A DNA stretch of 33,915 bases from Welwitschia mirabilis (GCA_051453625.1 JBOZIK010000001.1:118870872-118904786), one strand, 5' to 3'. Counted from the stretch's first letter, positions 1-9,489 are shown. The notes: generated by a model from the sequence alone, not told the origin. Made by a program: numbers and translations.

Positions 1-420
1 CATCAGATAATCGTCCCTCCTCAAGAAAAATATTCGTTTTCCTATCGGAATCAGTAACCATCTATTTGTTTGATAAAGTTTAAAGATCTTAAAACATAAC
101 ATTTAAATAGTATTTTTATAAAAATGAGCTTAATTCATACCCTTAAGGATAAAACCTAGGTATTTCTAGTCAAACACATAGTTTGTTTTATCATTTTCCA
201 ATGTTTCAGTTTACTATTTCGAATTCTTATTTTTTTAAGGAAAAAATGTAAAAAAGGCTTAAACATAAGTTCTGAAATGTCTTTTCATAGATCTGAGATT
301 AATCCATGCCTTTGAAGGTATGGGTGTTTCCACTCAAAACCACATTCTTTTATCATTTTTAAACATTTTTAGTCACTATTGCCATCTGATGAATGAATAA
401 TGTAAAACAGGCTAAATAAA
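1..420. repeat. Degenerate tandem repeat, unit about 155-170 bp
   Basis: Three diverged copies of one unit can be aligned by eye. The anchor tttatcatttt occurs near 187 and 349, a ttaaacataa-like block near 88 and 259, and a tgtaaaa(a/c)aggct block near 247 and 401. The first 60 bases align to the tail of the same unit. Copies share order and spacing but many bases differ. Unit length and organisation fit plant satellite arrays, which are often 150-180 bp, but only about 2.5 units are visible before an assembly gap, so this could also be a repeat inside an LTR. There is no coding potential. Confidence 0.5.
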
Positions 421-587
421 NNNNNNNNNNNNNNNNNNNNNNNNNNNNNNNNNNNNNNNNNNNNNNNNNNNNNNNNNNNNNNNNNNNNNNNNNNNNNNNN
501 NNNNNNNNNNNNNNNNNNNNNNNNNNNNNNNNNNNNNNNNNNNNNNNNNNNNNNNNNNNNNNNNNNNNNNNNNNNNNNNNNNNNNNN
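421..587. other. Assembly gap (167 N)
   Basis: Unknown bases. The length is not the default 100, so it may be an estimated gap. The tandem repeat on its left and the LTR end on its right are unrelated, so a junction is hidden here. Confidence 0.95.
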
Positions 588-766
588 GTATTATAGCTTC
601 AAGTTTATGAGGATTGTCACCATTGAATTTTTGGGTTGTTTTATTTTAGTATTAAAGAATTAAAGTTTATAGAGATTTTTCAATTGTAGAAGTTTGGATC
701 ATTACATTTGGTATCAGAGCATCAAGTTTATGAAGATTTTCAATAGTAGAATTTCAGGCCTTTACA
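588..766 (+). mobile_element. 3' end of a chromovirus-like LTR made of primer-site units
   Basis: Three direct units of about 60 bp start at 588, 648 and 710. Each opens with a form of GGTATCAGAGC, the usual plant initiator-Met tRNA primer-binding motif: gtattatagc, agtattaaag and a perfect ggtatcagagc at 710-720. Each continues with a tcaagtttatgaagatttt-like body. The first two run into the next unit through a poly-T; the last closes with gcctttaca. The closing CA at 766 is followed directly by minus-strand copia gag sequence, so I read 766 as an LTR terminus inserted into that gag. The same unit architecture recurs at the LTR ends of the nested chromovirus (21549-21696, 28768-28818). Confidence 0.6.
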
Positions 767-1078
767 ATCTTCTTCTTCCATGTAAATATCTTCAAACTTA
801 GAAATAAGCATTTATAACTTTGCCNNNNNNNNNNNNNNNNNNNNNNNNNNNNNNNNNNNNNNNNNNNNNNNNNNNNNNNNNNNNNNNNNNNNNNNNNNNN
901 NNNNNNNNNNNNNNNNNNNNNNNNTAGATATTTTTCAATTGTAGAAGTTTGGATCATTACATTTGGTATCAAAGCATCAAGTTTATGAAGATTTTAATAG
1001 TAGAATTTCAAGCCTTTATAATCTTCTTCTTCCATGTAAATATCTTAAAACTTAGAAATAAGCATTTATAGCTTTGCC
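670..1078 (+). repeat. Duplicate sequence on both sides of a 100-N gap
   Basis: 670-824 and 925-1078 are the same sequence with a few substitutions and a short indel, separated by exactly 100 N (825-924). Each copy contains the LTR terminus (766 and 1020) and the start of the copia gag remnant. The simplest reading is two overlapping contig ends, perhaps two alleles, placed side by side. The real locus would then hold one copy. Confidence 0.75.
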
Positions 1079-1460
1079 TATTTTATAGTGGATGTTTCTT
1101 CACGTGTGATTTCAAGTATATCCCAAGTTTCCTTGACATGTCTATAATCCCTAATCCTTTTGAATTCATTTGCAGAAACTATTAAAAAAAAGCATTAATA
1201 GCATGAGTATCTAAAGTTGCATTGGCTTTGTCTGTAGGAATCCATTAGTCTTACGATTTCTCAACAACTATGATGGTTCCATTACTACTAGTTTTGGACA
1301 ATGTGAACATAACATATCTAGTGTAGATAACCTCTCTATGTCTATATTTAAAAATCTAAGAAAGATTCTCATTCAAGCTTTCCAATAAGCATAGTTGGTC
1401 CCATCGAACATGGGTGGTCTTCTAGTAGAGAGTCCATTAGTAGAATTACTTATAGTTAAG
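1021..1460 (-). pseudogene. Ty1/copia gag remnant (DUF4219 and UBN2 regions)
   Basis: Read on the minus strand, the frame shows the N-terminal gag motif PPMFDGTNYAYWKA (about 1374-1424), MRIFL, then NATLDTHAINAFF, RHVKETWDILEITREETST and KFEDIYMEEED near 1021-1215. These follow the order of plant copia gag polyproteins (DUF4219 then the UBN2 gag-polypeptide domain). Several stops and frame changes break it. The frame is cut at 1021 (and in the duplicate copy at 767) by the end of the plus-strand LTR, which therefore inserted later. It lies just downstream, on the minus strand, of the matching primer site and LTR. No copia pol is visible. Confidence 0.75.
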
Positions 1461-1502
1461 ATTTAGGAGTCAAGATTTATTAGGATCTAAAAATAACTCA
1501 AA

Positions 1503-1519
1503 CTTACTCTGATATCAAA
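1503..1519 (-). other. Primer-binding site of the minus-strand copia element
   Basis: The minus strand reads TTTGATATCAGAGTAAG, a near match to TGGTATCAGAGC, complementary to the 3' end of initiator-Met tRNA. It starts right at the LTR end (TGTTGG at 1520 on the plus strand), the expected position for a 5' LTR/primer-site junction. Confidence 0.75.
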
Positions 1520-2070
1520 TGTTGGATCTAAACCCTGGGGGAATGAATAGGATTAAAAATAAATTAAAAGACTATCTTTAGATAATATTGAATACTAGAA
1601 AAATATTTGTACATACAAAATAATCAAAAGATCTATCTAGGAATAAGATATTTAAAAAGAAATAGCTGAAACTAGAAAATACCAATGGAACTCATCAAAC
1701 ATATGATATTATAGGAGTTTAGGAAATCCCCTACTTCACTCTTGATAATTAACTTCTACTAAAGGCTGATTCAGATTCTTGTTACTTACTTCCTAGGTTT
1801 CTCAGGTTTATCTATAATCTTTAAAATCAGACTTTTTAAGGCTTAGTCTTAATCTTTACAAAAATGCTTTTTAGTATTAATAGTACGCCATGAGCATGAT
1901 CTTTACTAGATTTAAAGTACAGAAAAGATAGTACTACACCATCTAAAAATGATGTCAAAAATCCAAGGACATATAGTATATTCTGATTGATCAAAGAAAT
2001 GGTAATAAAAGGATACTTTTTCAATTTTGGTTAGCCAAGAAAAGCGTGTAATGATTTTGATGGTTATGAT

Positions 2071-2077
2071 TTATATA
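2071..2077 (-). promoter_or_regulatory. TATA-like box of the copia LTR
   Basis: TATATAA on the minus strand, about 525 bp from the proposed LTR start. Context is AT-rich, so the assignment rests on position. Confidence 0.3.
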
Positions 2078-2184
2078 GAAAATAGATTTTAGTATTTTAC
2101 AAGTGAATCTGATATTTTAATAGATAGAAATAGAAAGGCAAAAGTTAAAAAAAAGACTAAGAGATTCTATTTCTGCCATGATTG

Positions 2185-2510
2185 ATTGACCCCTAAAAAC
2201 ATCTGGTTAACCCGCTTGAGTATCTCATGGAAGTCAATAATTGACTTGAGTTCTTTAAATCTCATAGCATCTAGTCAACTGTATATGTTTAGATCTGGTT
2301 AATCACATTTTATTTAATGAATGCCTTATAAAAATGTATGTAACATTTTTTTCATAGATCTAGTTGACCCCTTGATGAAAAGATTTAACAATTTTTTGTA
2401 AAGGTCCAGTTGATCCCTTAGGAATTTGATCACCCCCTTAATATACTAGATAGCACTTTTAATATAAGTCTAATTAATCCCTTAGGAATTCGATCAATTC
2501 CCTTAAAAGA
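2185..2510. repeat. Degenerate repeats of a ctagttgaccccttagg-like motif in the LTR
   Basis: At least six variants follow one another: gattgaccccta, ctggttaaccc, ctagtcaactg, ctagttgacccctt, ccagttgatcccttagg and ctaattaatcccttagg. The last two share the following aatt(t/c)gatca. They look like decayed copies of a TCGACC-rich motif seen in LTRs of large plant copia elements, with CpG lost to TpG/CpA. Confidence 0.5.
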
Positions 2511-2601
2511 TTTGTTACTTATTAGGTTCAAGTGTAGCTAGTGAGAAATGTCTGTTACTTTTGACTTGTAAGGATTAATATTTTCTATAAGAAATACAAC
2601 A

Positions 2602-3141
2602 TATTTTGCTATACTAGAAACTTTTAATTTCCTTCTACACTTAACTCTAAATCCCCCAATAAAAATCAAAATTTAAATAAGAAGACTACCCCATGAATAG
2701 AAAAATTGAACACCAATCCAACTTATGATGATTATTTAAAGGCAATTATAAATGACATCACTATTAACTTACCATTTTGGAAGATCCTTTAAGAAAACAC
2801 CAAGTATAATAAAATTTAGAATAATTTAGTAAGAATAAAATAAAAAGGATAATTCTAAGTAAGGTATTCATTGCATAATCCCTTTCCAACTTGGTTTCTC
2901 AAAAATGTCCTAAGTTTAAAGATCCTGAGGTAGCCACTATTTGTATTTTTTTGGAAGGAAATAAGAAAATAAAAAGAGCCTTAATAGACATAGGGATAAG
3001 TGTAAATATTATGCCTTTGCATATTTGTAGAAACTTTGGATTATAAGAAAGAATTAAACCTCTGAGAACAATGTTGAAATTGGTTAATGCAATAATTAAA
3101 AAATTGTTAGGCATAATTAAAGACTTAGTAATTCAAATTAA
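2602..3141 (+). pseudogene. Athila/Tat gag tail and N-terminal half of aspartic protease
   Basis: From about 2740 the translated frames contain DITINLPFWKIL, then a TKYNKI-like stretch, matching the INLPF...MPKYAKF linker before the protease in Athila/Tat elements. The protease core follows: RALIDIGISVNIMP (about 2974-3018) stands where the family has the catalytic D-T/L-G-A-S motif, so the aspartate is kept but T and A are lost. NFGL, a stop, then ERIKPLRTMLKLVNA and IIKDLVIQI follow the family pattern. Stops and frameshifts make it nonfunctional. The first 100 bases (2602-2700) show nothing I can place. Confidence 0.75.
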
Positions 3142-3241
3142 NNNNNNNNNNNNNNNNNNNNNNNNNNNNNNNNNNNNNNNNNNNNNNNNNNNNNNNNNNN
3201 NNNNNNNNNNNNNNNNNNNNNNNNNNNNNNNNNNNNNNNNN
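3142..3241. other. Assembly gap (100 N) inside the protease region
   Basis: The left flank (about 3056-3141) and right flank (3242-3327) encode the same protease segment (LKLVNAIIKKLL...VIQI versus LELADSIIKKLI...MIQI) but differ at many positions, more than alleles would. The two sides may come from different copies of the family. Confidence 0.8.
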
Positions 3242-3482
3242 ACCTACTAGAATAGTGTTGGAATTAGCTGATTCAATAATTAAGAAATTGATAATGATAA
3301 TCAAATACCTAATGATTCAAATTAAAAAAATTTTCTACCCTACATATGTGGTCATCATTGAGGTTAAACATAATGGAGTATATCCTCTTCTTTCAGAAAG
3401 ATCCTTTTGTGTAATAGCCCATTGTGTCATTGATACTTGCATAGGGATGATGAGATGTCACATAGGAAAAAATAAAGTCTAG
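3242..3482 (+). pseudogene. Athila/Tat aspartic protease, C-terminal half
   Basis: An open frame from 3255 to 3482 reads LELADSIIKKL, MIQIKKIFYPTYVVIIE, then PLLSERSFCVIAHCVID and CHIGKNKV. This follows the family pattern LQLADRSI...FYFPVDFVVLD...PLILGRPFLATARALID...VG, in which PLILGRPF is the conserved C-terminal protease block. The first LELA repeats sequence left of the gap. The frame ends at a TAG at 3480 just after the domain and decays beyond. Confidence 0.8.
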
Positions 3483-3822
3483 TATTAAAGTATTTGATAC
3501 TAGTAAAAAAGACATAGGAGATGAAGCAAACATAAAAGAAAAAGTTAGGTTATCCATGTTTGTACAACATCATCCTTTCGAAGAAATTACATGACTCAAC
3601 CTTATTCAATTATGAAGATGAATCTTCTATTATTCTTAAATCTTTAAACTCCTCCAATCCTTGTAACCTTAACCAAGATCTCTTAAACCAATATTCTAAT
3701 AATGATTCTCATGAGGATTTTGAACCCATACTTAACCATGATATCCAATATGTAAGATCCATTGAAAATATTTTACATCAAGATGGATGCTCTAAAACTA
3801 TAAAAGATGAAAATGATCTTTA
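3483..3822 (+). pseudogene. Linker between protease and reverse transcriptase
   Basis: A frame open from 3560 to 3823 encodes an acidic, Asn/Ser/Asp-rich stretch (NYEDESS, NNDSHEDFEPIL, KTIKDENDL) with no recognised domain. Its place directly after the protease and before the LKDLP reverse-transcriptase start matches the variable acidic linker of Athila/Tat pol. The ATG at 3560 has no support as a real start. Confidence 0.5.
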
Positions 3823-4140
3823 ACTTAAAGACTTACCCAATGGTTTGAGATACATTTTCTTAAATAACAACCTTAACAAGCCATTGATAATTAGTTATCA
3901 ACTTCATACTTCCCATAAAAAGAACTTGATTCAACTTCTTGCTTCAAAAATAGAAGCTTTTGTGTGGACTCATATAGATGGTATTTCTATTTACCTCATA
4001 TTATTTAATATAAAATTTACTTAAAGATTAATTCTAAACTCATTAGACAAACTCAAAGAAGAGTTAATATTACTCTTAAGCTAGTAGTTAAGGACAAAAT
4101 TATTAAAATTATGGAAACAGATCAATTTATGCTTTTGTAC
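3823..4140 (+). pseudogene. Athila/Tat reverse transcriptase, N-terminal fragment
   Basis: The frame shows LKDLPNGLRYIFLNNN and KPLIISYQLH (about 3826-3905), then AFVWTHIDGIS (about 3955-3990). These align with LKPLP..L.YAFLGEN..LPVIIS and AIGWT..DIKGISP at the start of Athila/Tat reverse transcriptase. After a frame change, SKLIRQTQRRVNITLK and VVKDKIIKIME match the QPQRRLNP...VVKKEI.KLL block. The polymerase palm with the YXDD site, RNase H and the integrase core are absent; the sequence passes straight to the end of integrase. Confidence 0.75.
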
Positions 4141-4395
4141 AATACTTAAGTACATCTTATACATAACAAGTTAACCTCTAAATTTCTTGGCCCTTACAGT
4201 GTGGAAAAGGTACATTCAAATGACTCTATTGAGATCTCTGACCTTCAAACTTTAGAAATCCAAAAAGTAAATGGACAAAGGTTAAAACTTTATACATCTC
4301 TAAATGATTGTTCTTATACCTTAAACATGATAGAAGTAATTAACTTGGAAGATCTCACTTATAAGAAGAAGGATCTCACCTTGGCCATCTACTAA
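4141..4395 (+). pseudogene. Integrase C-terminus (GPY/F module), Athila/Tat element 1
   Basis: The frame reads HNKLTSKFLGPYSVEKVHSN, then SIEISDLQTLEIQKVNGQRL and KLYTSLND. The family pattern is KL.SKW.GPF.V..V...GAVEI.D...VNGQRLKPYLG. GPY and VNGQRLK are intact. This domain normally lies about 2.5 kb downstream of the start of reverse transcriptase, so an internal deletion joins them near 4130-4145. A second, closely related copy sits at 15336-15500. Confidence 0.8.
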
Positions 4396-7300
4396 ATTAT
4401 TTCTTAGCTTTATTCCTTGGTTTAAGTTATGATACTACTTTATCATCTTTAACTTGATTTATGTTTGAATTTCATAGGTGTTACCATGATTAAGTAACTC
4501 TTTACTTTGGGTTTTCATGTGAAAAAGATTGGATTTAGCAAATTTTAAGATATTCCAATATCTAAAATCAATATCCTTGATTATTTTATGGTAAAATATC
4601 AATTATGTTAATATGTTGCTTGTTTTTTCCTATATACTTTGTTATTTCATCATTTCAATGATTAATTAATGCTTTCAAAAATGGAAGTTTAAGTCAATGG
4701 AAAAAGAACAAAAAAATGAAAAGCAAGAAGGAAATATGGAAAAAAAGAAAAAAATTAATCACCATCTTATAATTATACCATGATGTACTACCACAATCAT
4801 ACTAGGAAAAATTTTCTTAAGAGGAGCCTTTGGCAGTACAATATGGTAACTATGGGAACTCCACCAAAGGATTAGTTGGCCATGATCTAACTTTTGATTT
4901 GTGGGTCCTTATTCTCTTGGCAATGGTTGCACTCCCTTCATCATGATGAATGGTGTTATTCAATACCCCATTAACTAAAAACTTTCATCACTCCAAGGCA
5001 TAGACTTCATAAGCATATGAGTATGTTGATCATTAGATGATATCTTATCAAATTACTATGGTTGTCACAGCTAAAGAGGGATTGAATTATAGTCCAAACA
5101 TGACTTAATACTTTGCTAGACATATCTATTAGATATTATCATCATCACTACCCTTTGAATGATACTCTATGGTTTTCTACATTAAATCATGCATTTCTAT
5201 ATCAAGTAGCTTTATAACCTTTACTAAGAAGTTTTGCTAAAGTTTGAATTTTGAGCAAACAGTTAATCTTCTTNNNNNNNNNNNNNNNNNNNNNNNNNNN
5301 NNNNNNNNNNNNNNNNNNNNNNNNNNNNNNNNNNNNNNNNNNNNNNNNNNNNNNNNNNNNNNNNNNNNNNNNNATCTCTAAATGATTGTTCTTATACCTT
5401 AAACATGATAGAATCAATTAACTTAGAAGATCCCCTTTGTAAAAAGAGGATCTTCACTTGGTTATATACTAGATTATTTCTTAGATTTGCTCCTTGGATT
5501 AAGTTATGAGACTACTTAATCATCTTTCACTTGATTCATGTCTGAATTTTATAGGTGTTAACATGATTAAGTAATTCTTTACTTTGGGTTTTCATTCATT
5601 GAAGATTGGATTTAGTCAATCTTAAGATATTCTAATATCTACAATTAATCACCTTGATTATATTAGAGAAAAATGTAAATTATGTTAATTTTATACTTAT
5701 TTTCAGCCATATACTTTATTACTTCATCATTTTAATAATTAATCAATGCTTTTAAAAATGGAAGTCTAAGTCAATGTAAAAGAACAAAAAAATGAAAAGC
5801 AAGAAAGAAATATGAGAAAAATTTAAAAAATAAAAAGGAAAAAAAGAAAAAGAAAAATGAATCACCCTCTTATTATTATACCATGATGTACTACCATAAG
5901 CATGCCAAGGTAAATTTTCCCAAGAGAAGCCTGATAACTATAGGAACTCCATTAGAGGATTAGTTGACCATGATCTAGCTCTAGCTTGCGGGTCCTTATT
6001 CTCTTGGCAGTGGTTGCACTTCCCTCATCATGATGAATAGTGTTATTTACCACCCCACTAACTAACAACTCCCATCACTCCGAGGCATAGACTGCATAAA
6101 TATTAATCATTGGATGATANNNNNNNNNNNNNNNNNNNNNNNNNNNNNNNNNNNNNNNNNNNNNNNNNNNNNNNNNNNNNNNNNNNNNNNNNNNNNNNNN
6201 NNNNNNNNNNNNNNNNNNNCATGATGAATAGTATTATTTAACACCCCACTAACTAACAACTCCCCTCACTCTGAGGCATAGACTGCATAAGCATATGAGT
6301 ATATTAATCATTGGATGATATCTTATTAAACTACTATGATTGTCACAGCTAAAGAGGGATTAAATTATAGTCCAAACATAACTTAATACTTTGACAAAAG
6401 TAACCATTAAATATTATCATCATCACTACCATTTCAAATGATACTCTATGATGTTCTACATTGAATCATGAATTTCTATATTAAGTAGCTTTATAACCTT
6501 TACCAAAATGTCTTGCTAATTTGAATTGTGAGCCAAAAAAATTAATCTTCTTCATATCTTATCTTGTCTATTTTTCTTTTTAGTTTATCTTAGTTTGTTA
6601 GTTTGCCTTCTTAAAGTTTTTCTTCTTACCTTTCCTAAAATAATGCTTAGGATTTTGTCATTTTCTAATCTACTTGTTACAGTTTTTAACCAATTGACTA
6701 TTATGTAATAAAATCAAATTAACCTCAACCTTGTCATCCTATTGCGTGATAGCATTAATGTTCTCCTTTCCTAAATAATCTTCCTCTTTTTTTTATAATC
6801 TTTTCTACTACTTAACCTTGTAATCATAAGCTCTTACNNNNNNNNNNNNNNNNNNNNNNNNNNNNNNNNNNNNNNNNNNNNNNNNNNNNNNNNNNNNNNN
6901 NNNNNNNNNNNNNNNNNNNNNNNNNNNNNNNNNNNNNAAACTACTATGATTGTCACAGCTAAAGAGGGATTAAATTATAGTCCAAACATAACTTAATACT
7001 TTGATAAAAGTAACCATTAAATATTATCATCATCACTGCCATTTCAAATGATTCTCTATGATGTTCTACATTGAATCATAAATTTCTATATTAAGTAGCT
7101 TTATAGCCTTTACCAAAATGTTTTGCTAATTTTGAATTGTGGGCCAAAAAAATTAATCTTCTTCATATCTTATCTTGTCTATTTTTCTTTTTATTTTATC
7201 TTAGTTTGTTAGTTTGCCTTCTTAAATTTTTTCTTCTTACCTTTTTTAAAATAATGCTTAGGATTTTATCATTTTCTAATCTACTTGTTACAGTTTTTAA

Positions 7301-7865
7301 TCAATNNNNNNNNNNGTACTTAACCTTGTAATCATAAGCTCTTACCTTAGTTTATCTTCTCTTCATGATTCACGCAACTTAAGATAACTTTCTCATTTAG
7401 TTGAGGGGTAGACACATATATTACATAATTTGTGGATCAACATTTTTCACCTACTTTTACTAGATATAAATATATCTAATAATGTTAAACTAGTTCTTGA
7501 TAATATACATTGATTTCACTTGTCCTTTTTAACAAATTTAATGTATTTCACATGTTGCACTCTTAATTCTAATACTATACATGTTTTGAGTTTCTTTTTA
7601 TTAGTTAGATTACAACTTGTTATCTAATTACTTTATCATGGACTNNNNNNNNNNNNNNNNNNNNNNNNNNNNNNNNNNNNNNNNNNNNNNNNNNNNNNNN
7701 NNNNNNNNNNNNNNNNNNNNNNNNNNNNNNNNNNNNNNNNNNNNTAACAAATTTGATGTATTTCACATGTTGCACTTTTAATTCTAATATTATGCATGTT
7801 TTGAGTTTCTTTTCATTAGTTGGTTTACAACTTGTTATCCACTTACTTTATCATGGACTGACAAA
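4396..7865 (+). mobile_element. 3' untranslated region of Athila/Tat element 1, inflated by duplications at gaps
   Basis: No protein frame is recognised. The backbone matches 15600-17030 of element 2: ttcttag.tt...ccttggtttaagttatga, the ccatgatgtactaccaca block, ggaactccacca, and ctcttgg.a.tggttgcac. Within it the same stretch recurs. 4298-5273 resembles 5374-6552 (about 85% by eye, excluding N). 6029-6119 matches 6220-6322. 6337-6837 matches 6938-7346. 7529-7644 matches 7745-7860. Every recurrence meets a run of N (5274-5373, 6120-6219, 6838-6937, 7306-7315, 7645-7744). The true region is probably 1.5-2 kb rather than 3.5 kb. Confidence 0.65.
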
Positions 7866-7882
7866 TGCTAAGTAGATGGCTA
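7866..7882 (+). other. Polypurine tract of Athila/Tat element 1 (decayed)
   Basis: gctaagtagatggcta precedes the LTR start TGTTGTGAAG. The same place in element 2 reads gcttagtggggggcta, so this is a G-to-A decayed polypurine tract. It follows gactgacaaat, which is shared by both elements. Confidence 0.6.
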
Positions 7883-8185
7883 TGTTGTGAAGTTAAATTA
7901 ACCTATTTAATACACTTGTGAAGTATATTTTTAGGTCCTATTGATAGGTTTCTAGGGATTTATGCAAATTATAGAAAGATTTTATACAGATCATGAAATG
8001 CAACACTTTCCAACACAAGAAGCTATCTTTTCATGATGATGGACCAAAGAATAATGATCAAAATATAGTTGTCATCTTATTTATCATGGAAATGATTGTC
8101 ATGGGGATGACCATTATGAGGATGATGAATAAGGAAATAGTCAACATAATTCACATGTACTAAGCATTAGTTGGTAAATGGAGTG

Positions 8186-8211
8186 GTCATCCTCTATATT
8201 GTAGGGATGAC
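8186..8211. repeat. Small hairpin in the LTR
   Basis: GTCATCC (8186-8192) pairs with GGATGAC (8205-8211); inside, CTA and TAG can extend the stem past one bulged T. It lies about 175 bp upstream of the TATA-like site. No function is implied. Confidence 0.45.
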
Positions 8212-8384
8212 ATGATGGATCATAGTCAAAATAGTTTGTAAAGTTAATTAAATTGTTATAAAAGCATGGATCTAACTCGCACCTTTTCATTTTACACCTG
8301 TTAGTGACCTTTAACTATTCATCCTAGCTAATAAATAGATCCTTTTATACCCTATTCAAAATCATCTTTTATCATTTAAATTCT

Positions 8385-8393
8385 TATATAAAT
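8385..8393 (+). promoter_or_regulatory. TATA-like box of the element 1 LTR
   Basis: tatataaat, about 500 bp inside the LTR, in the sense orientation of the element. Confidence 0.4.
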
Positions 8394-8426
8394 TGGAGAT
8401 TATTAGAGGTAAGGAGATACATATAA

Positions 8427-9160
8427 NNNNNNNNNNNNNNNNNNNNNNNNNNNNNNNNNNNNNNNNNNNNNNNNNNNNNNNNNNNNNNNNNNNNNNNNNN
8501 NNNNNNNNNNNNNNNNNNNNNNNNNNNNNNNNNNNNNNNNNNNNNNNNNNNNNNNNNNNNNNNNNNNNNNNNNNNNNNNNNNNNNNNNNNNNNNNNNNNN
8601 NNNNNNNNNNNNNNNNNNNNNNNNNNNNNNNNNNNNNNNNNNNNNNNNNNNNNNNNNNNNNNNNNNNNNNNNNNNNNNNNNNNNNNNNNNNNNNNNNNNN
8701 NNNNNNNNNNNNNNNNNNNNNNNNNNNNNNNNNNNNNNNNNNNNNNNNNNNNNNNNNNNNNNNNNNNNNNNNNNNNNNNNNNNNNNNNNNNNNNNNNNNN
8801 NNNNNNNNNNNNNNNNNNNNNNNNNNNNNNNNNNNNNNNNNNNNNNNNNNNNNNNNNNNNNNNNNNNNNNNNNNNNNNNNNNNNNNNNNNNNNNNNNNNN
8901 NNNNNNNNNNNNNNNNNNNNNNNNNNNNNNNNNNNNNNNNNNNNNNNNNNNNNNNNNNNNNNNNNNNNNNNNNNNNNNNNNNNNNNNNNNNNNNNNNNNN
9001 NNNNNNNNNNNNNNNNNNNNNNNNNNNNNNNNNNNNNNNNNNNNNNNNNNNNNNNNNNNNNNNNNNNNNNNNNNNNNNNNNNNNNNNNNNNNNNNNNNNN
9101 NNNNNNNNNNNNNNNNNNNNNNNNNNNNNNNNNNNNNNNNNNNNNNNNNNNNNNNNNNNN
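8427..9160. other. Assembly gap (734 N)
   Basis: Unknown bases inside an LTR. The apparent open frame running through it consists of N and has no meaning. Confidence 0.95.
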
Positions 9161-9489
9161 TTTAATTAATTCATTATTTTAGAATTATATTCATTCTTCA
9201 TTACATTGGATTTCATTTCATTCAATTACATTGCATTTCATTTTCATTTTTGAATTGTTTGATTTAAATTCTTATACAGTAGAATTCAAAAATATGTTAT
9301 TCTTCTCTTTCTAAATCAAATTTCCAAATTCTCTTTTAGAAGTCTTCTTTAAGTGTACGAAATTTGGGTTGATTTCACTATGCAAATGTGTAACATGTGT
9401 AATTAGATTATCAACTTTTTAAATGTTGTAAATCAAATTTGATCTTTAAAATATTGAAATTAGAAGGACAAATACACATCACAATAATG

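Larger units (their letters stand above)
1520..2601 (-). mobile_element. Ty1/copia LTR (5' LTR of the minus-strand element)
   Basis: The left end TGTTGG at 1520 abuts the primer site; the right end ...atacaaca at 2601 gives matching TGTTG/CAACA-type inverted termini, so the LTR would be about 1.08 kb. A TATA-like ttatata lies at 2071-2077 (TATATAA on the minus strand), suitably inside the LTR. The part nearest the LTR start holds a run of related motifs (2185-2510). The right boundary rests on the terminal inverted repeat only, because the partner LTR is not in the window and no target duplication can be checked. Confidence 0.6.
7883..9400 (+). mobile_element. LTR of Athila/Tat element 1 (3' LTR), with a large gap
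   Basis: It starts TGTTGTGAAG straight after the polypurine tract. The first 70 or so bases resemble the start of the element 2 LTR at 17046, then the two diverge. A TATA-like tatataaat lies at 8385-8393. A 734-N gap (8427-9160) removes the middle. After it, a ttcattacattg/tgcatttcatttt-rich stretch (9161-9245) resembles the end of the element 2 LTR (12146-12220). The 3' boundary is unresolved; I set it where the composition changes before the integrase fragment. Confidence 0.5.

Noticed and set aside
2899-3114. Minus-strand open frame of 71 codons
   Set aside because: It is the antisense of the protease region; the sense strand carries the recognised DxGxS motif.
4396-7865. True tandem array of the Athila/Tat 3' region
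   Set aside because: Each recurrence meets a run of N, and the same region in element 2 has a single copy without gaps, so unmerged contigs are the simpler explanation.
8393-9169. Long open frame of 258 codons
   Set aside because: Almost all of it is N; only the first dozen and last two codons are real sequence, inside an LTR.
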